A stretch of 64,000 nucleotides of DNA, taken from Corynebacterium hansenii. GTDB lineage: Bacteria > Actinomycetota > Actinomycetes > Mycobacteriales > Mycobacteriaceae. The notes beneath the pieces were generated by a model. It saw nothing but the letters and a program-made list of their open reading frames with translations. It did not search any database and was not told the DNA's origin. The position numbers were made by a program, and so were the translations under genes. Of the stretch, positions 40,595 to 48,347 are shown piece by piece. The stretch is taken from the NCBI RefSeq assembly GCF_030408795.1, contig NZ_CP047211.1:186001-250000 (forward strand). Reading direction: 5' to 3'. Each line of letters opens with the position of its first letter. Position 1 is the stretch's first letter.

Positions 40595-40784
40595 CTGCCA
40601 CGGCGGTTGCGCAGGCCGGCCCGATTCGGGGTGGGTTAGCCGATTCGGCACGGGCGGTCGCGGTGGCGGGGACAGCTCAACCGCCGCGGAAGACGATCGC
40701 AATGCCACGGGCCGACCTCAAGGCCGCAGAAGCCGCTCGAAACGCCGCGAGCCGATCGCAGCGCAACGTCGCGGGACGCGAAAC

Positions 40785-41384
40785 CTAAATCGCGGCGAGG
40801 TGTCGTTTGCCAGGCTCGTCGTCCTCGTCGGCGGCGCCATCGCCCTTGCCCTCGGTCGCGGCGACGAGGTCCTGGCGGGCGCGGGCCACGCGGGAGCGGA
40901 TGGTGCCCACGCGCACGCCGGCGATGTCGGCGGCTTCCTTGTAGGTGTAGCCGAGCACCTGGGTCAGGATCAGCGCTTCACGACGGTCCTGGTCCAGCGA
41001 TTCCATGAGCACCCGCGCGTCGACCAGTTCGGCCCAGGACGTGCCCGTGGACGATGCCTGGGTGGCGTCCTCCCATGCCACCGCGGACTTGCGGGGCCGG
41101 GCCATGTCGTGGCGCACGGAGTCGACCCACGCGCGGCGGGCGAGCGACAGCAGCCACGTGCGGGCGGAGGACCGGCCGGCGAAACGGGGCAGCGCGGACA
41201 TGACGCGGAGGTACGTCTCCTGCGTCAGATCGTCGGCGACGTCGGTGTTGGCCAGGTGGGCCAGAAGGCGCCAAACGTCCTGCTGGGTGGCGCGAATGAA
41301 CTCGGTCAGCGCCGCGCGGTCACCGCGGCCCGCTTTCAGGGCCAGGGCGGTGACGCGGTCGTCTTCGCGCTGCCGATCAGTCAT
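40785..41384 (-). CDS. sigC: ECF-type RNA polymerase sigma factor (SigC-like)
   Basis: 199-aa group 4 sigma factor. Region 2 spans DRAALTEFIRATQQDVWRLLAHL...DDLTQETYLRVMSALPRF (about 20-72), and region 4 is LDQDRREALILTQVLGYTYKEAADIAGVRVGTIRSRVARARQDL (about 135-178). It sits beside katA in the position of C. glutamicum sigC (cg0309), a factor tied to respiratory-chain stress; no anti-sigma gene is adjacent. ATG 41384 is chosen because TATGGT lies 6 nt before it (leaderless); a GTG-type start further up would add 20 residues of poor sequence. Its promoter is divergent from katA. Confidence 0.88.
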   Translation of the reverse strand: MTDRQREDDRVTALALKAGRGDRAALTEFIRATQQDVWRLLAHLANTDVADDLTQETYLRVMSALPRFAGRSSARTWLLSLARRAWVDSVRHDMARPRKSAVAWEDATQASSTGTSWAELVDARVLMESLDQDRREALILTQVLGYTYKEAADIAGVRVGTIRSRVARARQDLVAATEGKGDGAADEDDEPGKRHLAAI

Positions 41385-41390
41385 GAAGAC

Positions 41391-41396
41391 ACCATA
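41391..41396 (-). promoter_or_regulatory. -10 box of the ECF sigma gene
   Basis: TATGGT on the minus strand, 6 nt before ATG 41384. Confidence 0.5.
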
Positions 41397-41456
41397 GCAA
41401 GGCGACTCATGCGGGGGTGCATTCGATAAGCCCAACCCCAACAATACGGGGCTATA

Positions 41457-41485
41457 GATAGCGCGAGACTGATAAGTCCGCTATC
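41457..41485. promoter_or_regulatory. inverted repeat upstream of katA, possible operator
   Basis: GATAGCG (41457-41463) and CGCTATC (41479-41485) form a perfect 7-nt inverted repeat 15 nt apart, at an AT-rich spot; TATCAT (41482) within it could be a -10 box. OxyR sites contain ATAG/CTAT elements, but the spacing here is not the standard one. Lies 155 nt before katA. Confidence 0.45.
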
Positions 41486-41639
41486 ATCGGAACCACCGCC
41501 GGGAAGCACTGCCGGAAAGCCCCGCCCCAGGGCTCCGACTCGGCGAACCGGCCCCACATGGGCGTCGCAAAGCAAGGCCGCGGACCACCCGCCGCCGACC
41601 GCGCAGAGGACGCCCCAGGATCACCAAGGAGCACCACTC

Positions 41640-43139
41640 ATGACCTCCAGCAAGGACATCGCCGACCAGGGCCTGGACACGGGCACCTCCAACGGCCCGA
41701 CCACCCGCCTCAACGGCGCCCCCGTCTCCTCCGAACAGCACTCCGTGACCACCGGCCCCCAGGGCGGCGTGCAGATCCACGACGTGCACCTCATCGAGAA
41801 GCTGTCCCACTTCAACCGCGAGCGCATCCCCGAGCGCGTCGTCCACGCCAAGGGCGGCGGCGCCTTCGGCGAGCTGACCATCACCGGCGACGTCTCCCGC
41901 TACACCAAGGCCGGCCTGTTCCAGCCCGGCGCCGTGACCCCGATGCTGGCCCGCTTTTCGACGGTCGCCGGCGAGCAGGGTTCGCCCGACGGGTGGCGCG
42001 ACGTCCGCGGATTCGCGTTGAAGTTCTACACCGACGAGGGCATCTACGACCTGGTCGGCAACAACACCCCCGTGTTCTTCATCCGCGACGGCATCAAGTT
42101 CCCCGATTTCATCCACTCCCAGAAGCGCCTGCCCGACACCGGCCTGCGCGACGCCAACATGCAGTGGGACTTCTGGACTTCCTCGCCGGAGTCCGCCCAC
42201 CAGGTCACCTACCTGATGGGCGACCGCGGCATCCCGAAGACCTGGCGCAACATGGACGGCTTCGGCTCGCACACCTACCAGTGGATCAACGAAGCCGGCG
42301 AGCGCTTCTGGGTGAAGTACCACTTCAAGACCCGCCAGGGCTGGGACTTCCTCACCGACGCCGAGGCCGAGGAACTCGTCGGCCGCGACACCGACCACTC
42401 CCGCAAGGACCTCTTCGACGCCATCGAGCGCGGCGACTACCCGACGTGGGACGTCAAGGTGCAGATCATGCCCTTCGACGAGGCCGCCGGGTACCGCTGG
42501 AACCCGTTCGACCTGACCAAGACCTGGTCACAGAAGGACTACCCGCTCATCGACGTCGGACACTTCACCCTGAACGAGAACCCGCGCAACTTCTTCGCGC
42601 AGATCGAGCAGGCCGCGTTCGCACCGTCGAACCTGGTCGAGGGCATCGGCTTCTCGCCCGACAAGATGCTGCTGGCCCGCGCCTTCGCCTACGCCGACGC
42701 GCACCGCTACCGCCTGGGCGCCAACTCCGACCAGCTGCCCGTCAACTGCCCGACGGTGCAGGTCAACTCCTTCGCGCAGGACGGTGCCGCCACCCACCGT
42801 TTCGCCGACCCGAAGCTGCCCGTCCACGGCTCCAACGCCGCCGGCCGCGGTTCCCAGGAGTCGGGTGACCACGGCGACCTCGGTCTGTGGGCCTCGGAGG
42901 GCGAGGAGCCGTTCCGCGGCGCGTACGTGGAGCACCCGGAGGACGACGACTTCATCCAGGCGGGCATCCTGGTCCGCGAGGTCCTCGATGACGCCGCCCG
43001 CGACCGCCTGGCCGGCAACATCGCCCGCGCCATGGCCGGCGTGACCCCGGAGGTCGAGGAGCGCGTCTACGCCTACTGGACCAACGTCGACGAGTGGCTC
43101 GGCGCGGAGGTGCGCAAGCGCTTCACCGCCGCCAAGTAG
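41640..43139 (+). CDS. katA: catalase, haem-containing monofunctional
   Basis: Breaks down hydrogen peroxide. 499 aa, the small-subunit clade. Active-site His in [15 protein letters not shown], the Asn in [11 protein letters not shown], and the haem-iron ligand Tyr in [20 protein letters not shown]-type region [18 protein letters not shown] is also present. ATG 41640 has a CAAGGAGC ribosome-binding site. The first 17 residues are polar. It lies next to the ECF sigma factor gene, as in C. glutamicum; an inverted repeat upstream may bind a peroxide regulator. Confidence 0.97.
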   Translation: MTSSKDIADQGLDTGTSNGPTTRLNGAPVSSEQHSVTTGPQGGVQIHDVHLIEKLSHFNRERIPERVVHAKGGGAFGELTITGDVSRYTKAGLFQPGAVTPMLARFSTVAGEQGSPDGWRDVRGFALKFYTDEGIYDLVGNNTPVFFIRDGIKFPDFIHSQKRLPDTGLRDANMQWDFWTSSPESAHQVTYLMGDRGIPKTWRNMDGFGSHTYQWINEAGERFWVKYHFKTRQGWDFLTDAEAEELVGRDTDHSRKDLFDAIERGDYPTWDVKVQIMPFDEAAGYRWNPFDLTKTWSQKDYPLIDVGHFTLNENPRNFFAQIEQAAFAPSNLVEGIGFSPDKMLLARAFAYADAHRYRLGANSDQLPVNCPTVQVNSFAQDGAATHRFADPKLPVHGSNAAGRGSQESGDHGDLGLWASEGEEPFRGAYVEHPEDDDFIQAGILVREVLDDAARDRLAGNIARAMAGVTPEVEERVYAYWTNVDEWLGAEVRKRFTAAK

Positions 43140-43172
43140 GCGTAACCGCTGCGCCGCGCACCTGCGGCACGG

Positions 43173-43230
43173 AAAACCCGCCCCGGGGCGACCGCGAACC
43201 AATGGTTCGGCGGTGGCCCGGGGCGGGTTT
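43173..43230 (+). terminator. terminator after katA
   Basis: AAAACCCGCCCCGGG (43173-43187... ) pairs with CCCGGGGCGGGTTT (43217-43230) around a GC-rich centre. The AAAACCC start and GGGTTT end make it usable on both strands. It also closes the small-protein operon coming from the right. Confidence 0.75.
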
Positions 43231-43286
43231 CGGTCGTCGGCGGGAAGAGGGGAGGACTCGCCCCGCCGGACGCGATCGGCCCGGTT

Positions 43287-43922
43287 TTACGCGAAGAAGA
43301 GCTTCGGGAAAAGCCGGGAAGCCGGAGACTCGGCGGGCTCCGCCGGAGTGGCGGCCACGGCGTCCTCGGCGGCCTCGGCCGGGGTCGCGGCCTGAGCAGC
43401 CTCGGCCGGAGTGGCGGCTTCCGCCGGCTTGGCGGCTTCGGCAGCCTCGGCCGGGGTGGCGGCCTGAGCGGCCTCGGCGGCCTCAGCCGGGGCGGCGGCC
43501 TGGGCGGCCTGGGTGGCCGCAGCGGCCTCGGACGGCTTGGCGGCGTCCGCGCCCTCGGCGGGCTTGGACGCCCCGGTGTTCTCCGCGGTCTCCGCGGCGT
43601 TGCCGCCGGAAGTCTCGGGGGTGGCCGGGGTCTCGGGCTTGGGGGTCTCGGGCTTCGGAACGTCGATCGAGTCGGTGACGATGCCGTTGCCCGTGTTGAC
43701 GTCGGTGATGTCCGACACGTGGGTGGAGTTGTCGTCCTTGGTGTGGACGTCCAGGAAGTCCTCGCCGAACGGGAGGTTGATGTCACCGAACGTCGAGCCG
43801 AGATTCACGTCGCCGCCGCCGATGCGCTCGAGGGCGGGGAAAGGGGATTCGACGACGATGTAGGGGCCATCCGGGATCGCGTCGACGACCTGGGCGATGG
43901 CGGAAATGGTGGCGGCGTCCAT
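43287..43922 (-). CDS. small protein with conserved N-domain and Ala/Glu/Pro repeat tail, unknown function
   Basis: 211 aa. Residues 1-80 are about 70 percent identical to the 85-aa protein encoded just upstream at 44175-44432; shared blocks include DGPYIVVESPFPALE, DVNLGSTFGDIN and PFGEDFLDVHT with STHVSDI. After residue 85 the tail is Pro/Glu/Ala-rich: PKPETPKPETPATPE, then about a dozen turns of a PAEAAEAA-type repeat, ending in PASRLFPKLFFA. No signal peptide or transmembrane helix is visible, and no family is recognised. The tail resembles low-complexity spacers of envelope-associated proteins; the C-terminal LFPKLFFA is hydrophobic. Role unknown. Confidence 0.7.
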   Translation of the reverse strand: MDAATISAIAQVVDAIPDGPYIVVESPFPALERIGGGDVNLGSTFGDINLPFGEDFLDVHTKDDNSTHVSDITDVNTGNGIVTDSIDVPKPETPKPETPATPETSGGNAAETAENTGASKPAEGADAAKPSEAAAATQAAQAAAPAEAAEAAQAATPAEAAEAAKPAEAATPAEAAQAATPAEAAEDAVAATPAEPAESPASRLFPKLFFA

Positions 43923-44174
43923 TAGGCGCTTCCTTCTGAATGCTGCAGCTGTGCGTATGACGGGGCGGACGCGACCGGCGTGGGGCCGGTCGCGCGGGCG
44001 ATGGGGGGAAACCCCGTGCAGGCAGAACGCTCACTTGGAACGCGGTGGCAACGTGGCCGAAAGCGGCCCCGGAACGCCGTGGCATTCCGGGGCCGCCGCC
44101 TGGACGGGGATTCCCGTGCGTGCGAGCTGAGCTCGCGGGTGGCTCGAATCGGTGATTCGAGCCGGAGGCCGTTA
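43923..44174. other. spacer between the two paralogous small-protein genes
   Basis: 252 nt with two hairpins: GGCTCGAATC/GATTCGAGCC (44141-44163) and GGCCCCGGAA/TTCCGGGGCC (44065-44094), and the self-complementary GCGAGCTGAGCTCGC (44122). They could end or dampen transcription after the first gene. Confidence 0.6.
44141..44163 (-). terminator. hairpin 12 nt past the first small-protein gene
   Basis: Perfect 10-bp stem GGCTCGAATC/GATTCGAGCC with a GGT loop. No T tract follows, so it may stabilise or partly terminate the mRNA. Confidence 0.5.
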
Positions 44175-44432
44175 CTAGCCCTTGGTGGCGACGCCGTTGC
44201 CCGCGTTGATGTCCAGGATGTCGGAAACGTGGGTGGAGTGGTCATCCTCGGTGTGGACGTCGAGGAAGTCCTCGCCGAACGGCATGTTGATGTCACCGAA
44301 GGTGGAACCCAGGTTGACGTCGCGGCCGGCGATCTGCTCCAGGGCCGGGAACGGGGTCTCGAAGGTGATGTACGGACCGGTCGGCGCGGCGGCGACGACC
44401 TCGGCGATGGCGGAAATGGTGTTGGCGTCCAT
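44175..44432 (-). CDS. 85-aa small protein, paralogue of the product at 43287
   Basis: First of two tandem paralogues. Shares DVNLGSTFGDIN, PFGEDFLDVHT and STHVSDI with the 211-aa neighbour but ends soon after, at NAGNGVATKG, without the Ala/Glu/Pro tail. An amphipathic N-terminus (MDANTISAIAEVVAAAP) is followed by acidic sequence rich in Asp. No signal peptide, no recognised family. ATG 44432 is preceded by AGGGGAG (a good ribosome-binding site, 5-6 nt away). A 664-nt region upstream with candidate GlxR and DtxR sites suggests strong, regulated expression. Porin, storage and surface roles are all open. Confidence 0.72.
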   Translation of the reverse strand: MDANTISAIAEVVAAAPTGPYITFETPFPALEQIAGRDVNLGSTFGDINMPFGEDFLDVHTEDDHSTHVSDILDINAGNGVATKG

Positions 44433-44767
44433 GTGAACGACTCCCCTTTGTGTCTGAGTGCGAAGTGGTGGCTGAGAACCTTTGCGCTTGGCGCGCGGGT
44501 GGTCGACCCCCTGAGGTCTCCCTGAATCTCTCGCGGTAGACACTAAGACCGTTCTTGGCTTTGCGCAATCGTTATCTCCGCCTTCGAACTTGCCGAAAAC
44601 GCCCCAAACGTAAGGGGTTATGGCGTTTATTGACGTATCCCTAAAAGCGCTGCGTGCCAGTTGTTTACGAGTTGTTTACCTTCACCATCGGGAAGGTAAC
44701 GACGTTAGCTCTTTCTAATTTTGGCACTGCCAGCGGAAACGATTGTGTAACGACTTTCTCGCAGGCA

Positions 44768-44777
44768 AGGCTAGCCT
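44768..44777. promoter_or_regulatory. DtxR-box-like palindrome
   Basis: AGGCTAGCCT is self-complementary and matches the core of DtxR boxes (TTAGGTTAGCCTAACCTAA), but its flanks match poorly. Confidence 0.3.
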
Positions 44778-44862
44778 CATTATCGAGGTGAACGAGATGT
44801 TTCGGGGTTCGCCCCGGCCAAACTTCGATCGCCGGATCCGGTCGTCCCGTTACGCGCGTTAA

Positions 44863-44878
44863 TGTGAGCTAACACACA
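44863..44878. promoter_or_regulatory. GlxR (CRP) binding site candidate
   Basis: TGTGAGCTAACACACA fits TGTGANNTANNTCACA with one mismatch. It lies 431 nt before the small-protein start. The CRP/GlxR gene is in this window (62708). Confidence 0.6.
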
Positions 44879-45000
44879 TCCCGGCGGCTCGGGGAAAGGG
44901 TTAACATGCCCCCGTCCGGGGGTATTTCCGAATTATGTGTAACGCACAGGTGACGGGCGTTCACGGGCCGGTCCCTCCCCGCGCCCCCGAAAACGCGGAA

Positions 45001-45035
45001 GGGCCCCTCTCCCCGGCAACGGGGAAGAGGGGCCC
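45001..45035 (-). terminator. terminator of the Mrp operon
   Basis: Stem GGGCCCCTCTCCCC/GGGGAAGAGGGGCCC with a GGCAAC loop, about 60 nt past the mrpG stop. Confidence 0.7.
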
Positions 45036-45096
45036 GGTGAGCGTCGTAAAGCGGACGCGCGCCGCGGATCTGAGCCGGGACGCGGGACGGCGACGC

Positions 45097-45438
45097 TCAG
45101 CGCCGATCCGAGTGGTCCTCCGACGACCCGTCCCGCGAGCCGAGCACGGCCCGCCCGAGGACCTCCGACGCGACGGTGGCCACGATCAGCAGCGCCACCA
45201 CCGCCAGCAGGGCGCTTAGCACCTTGCCCACCGTCAGCGTCCCCTGATCGAACTCCAGGATCAGATTGCCCGCCACCAGCAGCGGCACGCCGACCATCAC
45301 GCCGGCGGACAGCTGGTTCAGGCGCGACAGGGCGTCCGGCGCGCGCCACATCGCGACCGCCGCCCCCAGCAGGTACGCCGACCCGCCGACTACGGCGAAG
45401 GTGAACAGGATCGCGGTGATCACGGTTCCGATGGCCAT
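45097..45438 (-). CDS. mrpG: Na+/H+ antiporter subunit G
   Basis: 113-aa membrane protein with three helices, the MnhG/PhaG type: GSAYLLGAAVAMWRAPDALSRLNQLS is the usual helix-loop with its ALSRLN motif. Final gene of the seven-subunit Mrp complex that exchanges Na+ for H+ across the membrane. Its ATG follows the mrpF stop by 3 nt. The charged end DGSSEDHSDRR is cytosolic. Confidence 0.92.
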   Translation of the reverse strand: MAIGTVITAILFTFAVVGGSAYLLGAAVAMWRAPDALSRLNQLSAGVMVGVPLLVAGNLILEFDQGTLTVGKVLSALLAVVALLIVATVASEVLGRAVLGSRDGSSEDHSDRR

Positions 45439-45441
45439 GTC

Positions 45442-45717
45442 CTACCTCCTTCCCCGCGAAATCACGCGTGACAGGCCCACGGTCGACAGGATGCCCAGCA
45501 GGCCCGCCAACATGGCGATGTCGAACGTGATGGCCGTTTCGCGGAACAGCGCGGTGGTCAGGAACACGCCGACCATCGAGAAGAACGCGACGTCCGACAT
45601 CACCGCGCGCGAGACGTTGCCCTTCACGCGGAACACCAGGATCACGGTGATCAGGAAAGCCACGGAGCACAGGGCGACGCCGATGCCTCCGACTGCGTGC
45701 ACGAGGGTTTCACTCAT
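45442..45717 (-). CDS. mrpF: Na+/H+ antiporter subunit F
   Basis: 91-aa protein with three helices of the MnhF type: VALCSVAFLITVILVFRVKGNVSRAVMSDVAFFSMVGVF. ATG 45717 overlaps the end of mrpE by a few bases, giving coupling; longer frames upstream belong to mrpE. Part of the Mrp complex. Confidence 0.92.
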   Translation of the reverse strand: MSETLVHAVGGIGVALCSVAFLITVILVFRVKGNVSRAVMSDVAFFSMVGVFLTTALFRETAITFDIAMLAGLLGILSTVGLSRVISRGRR

Positions 45718-46348
45718 GGTCCGCCTCCTTCGCGGGCGTGCGGCGCCGGTCGGCCGCCGCGCCGGCGTCCGGGTCCGTGTCCGGGTCGCCGCTGTCGTGC
45801 GTGACGACGTCCACCGTGGGGTCATCCGCCCCGCCCCTGTGGTCCGCCGTCTGTTCCGGGATGACGTCTTCCTCCATCGGATCGTCGACGACCCTGATGC
45901 CGTCGGGCAGATCGGGCAGCCCGTCGCGCGTTTCGGCGGCCGTGCCGACGCGCGCGCCCGGGTCCGCGTGCATGGTCGCGTCGTAGCCCTCGAACACGAA
46001 CGCCCGCGGCCGCGGCAGGTCGCGGACCCGCGGGGCCATGCGCTCCTCCATGTCGTAGAGGGCGTCGTACGCGGCTTCCAGGTCCTCGCCGAACATGACG
46101 TGGACGATGAACATGCGCCCGCCGCCCTCCAGCGACCTGGTGCCGCACACCAGGGTGCCCGGCGTCATGGTGATGGACGCGGACAGGCCGACGATCTCGT
46201 TGTCGGTGGTGATGCGCAGCGGCATGCCGATCAGGATCGGCTTCTGCTTCTGCCGGGGCCGCACGGCGTCCACGAGCACGTCGGTGGCCGCCGAGATGAC
46301 CTGGCCGACCAGCCACGCCGAATAGAGGGGTATGTGCAGGAAGCTCAT
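45710..46348 (-). CDS. mrpE: Na+/H+ antiporter subunit E
   Basis: 212-aa MnhE-type subunit. The family core is LIGMPLRITTDNEIVGLSASITMTPGTLVCG followed by FIVHVMFG. The last 90 residues form a long acidic Asp/Glu-rich tail that most MrpE proteins lack. Its start overlaps the mrpD stop (ATG-A). Required for a working Mrp complex; individual role not settled. Confidence 0.92.
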   Translation of the reverse strand: MSFLHIPLYSAWLVGQVISAATDVLVDAVRPRQKQKPILIGMPLRITTDNEIVGLSASITMTPGTLVCGTRSLEGGGRMFIVHVMFGEDLEAAYDALYDMEERMAPRVRDLPRPRAFVFEGYDATMHADPGARVGTAAETRDGLPDLPDGIRVVDDPMEEDVIPEQTADHRGGADDPTVDVVTHDSGDPDTDPDAGAAADRRRTPAKEADHE

Positions 46349-47904
46349 CGGGTCGCCCCTTCCCGGACGTTGTCGAGGTTGCCGAAGGAAATCGCCTCGG
46401 ACGGGTTGCCCAGCGCGGCGTCGACGTAGGCGGGCACGTCGACCAGCGCATCGCCGGCCGCGCCCGTCCAGCCCGCGACCACGCCGGCGAAGACGAACAT
46501 GAGAGAGCTCGCCACCGCCAGGAACGCGGAGGGGGCCACCAGGCCGCCGCGGACGTGGAGGTCATCGTCGATGCCCTGCATCGGCCGGCCCCAGAACACG
46601 CCCCGCCAAACGCGGATCATGGCCAGCATGGCGCCCAGCGACGCCAGCACGATGACCGCGATGACCACGACCGAGCGCGCGTCGCCCGAGGACGCCGCCG
46701 CGAAGACGACGCCGACCTTGCCCCACACCCCGGAGAACGGCGGGAAGCCGACGATGGAGAACGCCATCGCCGCGAAGACCCACGCCACGAGCTGATCCCT
46801 GCGGGCCAGGCCGGACAGGCGCGAAAGAGTCCCGGTACCGTACGTCTCCTCGATCGCGCCGGAGGCCAGCACCAGCGAACCGACGGTGACCATGTGGTGC
46901 AGCGCGTAGAAGATGCCGGCGGCCAGCACCGCGGGCGCGTCGCCGTCGGTGAACGCCAGCACCACCAGGATGAACGGCATGCCGTTGACCATCTGGTACG
47001 CCAGCACGCGGCGCATCGTCGTCTCGGCGATGCCCGCGTAGGCGCCGATCATCATCGACACCGCCATCAGCGCGATGATCGGCCAGTGCCACGACGGCTC
47101 CATGTCCACGATGACCACGTACACGCGGAACAGCATGTACACGGCGACCTTGGTGTGCACCGCCGAGAAGATCGCCATCACCGCGGGCGACGTCGACGGG
47201 TAGGTCCGCGGCAGCCACGTGTGCGTGGGCACCAGGCCCGCCTTCACGCTCAGCGCGATGACCACCAGGCCCAGCGCCACCGCGCCCGGGCCGCCGCCGG
47301 AGGCCATGCCGGCCAGCAGCGCGATGTTCACCGAGCCGACCGAACCGTAGACCAGGGTGACGCCGACCAGCAGGACCGTCGACGTCATCAGGTTGACCAG
47401 CACGAAGGAGCGGCCGGCTGCGAGGCGGTGCCACGTGCCCGTCACGGCGATGAGGCCGTACGACGGCAGCAGCATCACCTCCATGAACACGAAGAAGTTG
47501 AACAGGTCGGCGGTGAGGAACGCCCCCGCCATGCCCGACAGCATCATCAGCGTCAGGGCGGGGAAGAAGCGCGACTTGTTCTCGCCGACGGCCTGGGCGA
47601 ACCAGGAGCCGGCGAAGACCACCAGCGCGGCGACGCCGAGCATGAGCAGCGAGAACGAGTCCGCGACGAAGGGGATGGACACGCCGCCGGGGAACGCGCC
47701 GACGTTGTGGCCGATCGGCCCGGATTCCATCACCCGGTACAGCAGCGCGAACGCCACCGCGGCCATGCCCGCCGGCGTGGCCAGGGACAGCGCCACCCGC
47801 GCGGGCGCCCACGGCAGCACCGCGGCGATGGCCGCGAGCAGCAGCGGGAAGATGGCCAGCAGCGGCAGCAGGGCGGAGATGGTCTCCGCGGACATGCCGG
47901 TCAT
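46345..47904 (-). CDS. mrpD: Na+/H+ antiporter subunit D
   Basis: 519-aa proton-pumping-type subunit homologous to Nuo L/M/N. Fourteen or so helices; GAFLTADLFNFFVFMEVMLLPSYGLIA with the conserved Glu, and the helix with LVPTHTWLPRTYPSTSPAVMAIFSAVHTKVAVYML with the broken-helix Lys/His. Its start overlaps the mrpC stop (ATGA). One of the two antiporter-like channels of the complex. Confidence 0.95.
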   Translation of the reverse strand: MTGMSAETISALLPLLAIFPLLLAAIAAVLPWAPARVALSLATPAGMAAVAFALLYRVMESGPIGHNVGAFPGGVSIPFVADSFSLLMLGVAALVVFAGSWFAQAVGENKSRFFPALTLMMLSGMAGAFLTADLFNFFVFMEVMLLPSYGLIAVTGTWHRLAAGRSFVLVNLMTSTVLLVGVTLVYGSVGSVNIALLAGMASGGGPGAVALGLVVIALSVKAGLVPTHTWLPRTYPSTSPAVMAIFSAVHTKVAVYMLFRVYVVIVDMEPSWHWPIIALMAVSMMIGAYAGIAETTMRRVLAYQMVNGMPFILVVLAFTDGDAPAVLAAGIFYALHHMVTVGSLVLASGAIEETYGTGTLSRLSGLARRDQLVAWVFAAMAFSIVGFPPFSGVWGKVGVVFAAASSGDARSVVVIAVIVLASLGAMLAMIRVWRGVFWGRPMQGIDDDLHVRGGLVAPSAFLAVASSLMFVFAGVVAGWTGAAGDALVDVPAYVDAALGNPSEAISFGNLDNVREGATR

Positions 47905-48347
47905 CAGCGATCACCGTCCTGGGGGTCCTCGGGCGGGTAGTTCTCGTGGCGGATCGAACCGACCCCGGAGCCGGCGTCGGCCGGGCGGCGGCGCCGGGCC
48001 CCGCGGCCCGCGGTGGACAGTTGCGCGTTGGCCTCCCGGTCCTCCTGGATGCGGGTGTCGTCGTCGCGGCCCAGCGCCGACATGGCCAGCATGAAGGCGG
48101 TCACCGCCATGGTGATGACGATGGCCGTGAGCACGAACGCCTGCGGCAGCGGGTCGGCCGCCGTATCCGCGTCCGCGCGGGCCATCAGCGGCTCCTGCCG
48201 CCAGGCGCCGACGCCGGTGGACAGGATGATCAGGTTGGCGGCGTGCGAGATGAACGTCATCCCGATGATGATGCGCACCATGCCGCGCTGCAGCACCAGG
48301 TAGGCGCCGCCGCCGGCCAGCACGGCCGCGATGAGGGCGATGATCAT
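47904..48347 (-). CDS. mrpC: Na+/H+ antiporter subunit C
   Basis: 147-aa homologue of NuoK. Three helices: IIALIAAVLAGGGAYLVL, MVRIIIGMTFISHAANLIIL with the conserved His/Asn, and QAFVLTAIVITMAVTAFMLAMSALG. The last 45 residues are a polar, basic tail that other MrpC proteins lack. ATG 48347 overlaps the mrpA stop. Confidence 0.93.
   Translation of the reverse strand: MIIALIAAVLAGGGAYLVLQRGMVRIIIGMTFISHAANLIILSTGVGAWRQEPLMARADADTAADPLPQAFVLTAIVITMAVTAFMLAMSALGRDDDTRIQEDREANAQLSTAGRGARRRRPADAGSGVGSIRHENYPPEDPQDGDR

Larger units (their letters stand above)
40058..40784. other. intergenic region between asd and the ECF sigma gene
   Basis: About 730 nt with no credible gene. It holds the asd terminator region, a short direct repeat (GCACGGCACCCAGTGGG at 40257-40273 and again at 40279-40295), palindromic repeat family A copy 2 (40533-40594) with an extra half arm GATTCGGGGTGGGTTAG at 40622, and GC-rich tail sequence. 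Confidence 0.6.
44433..45096. other. AT-richer regulatory region upstream of the small-protein genes
   Basis: 664 nt between the small-protein gene and the end of the Mrp operon. From 44530 to 44900 it is clearly richer in A/T than its surroundings. It holds an AGGCTAGCCT palindrome (44768-44777), a near-consensus GlxR site (44863-44878), a GC hairpin with CCCCCGTCCGGGGG (44910-44923), and the Mrp terminator (45001-45035). No ORF of note. Confidence 0.6.
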
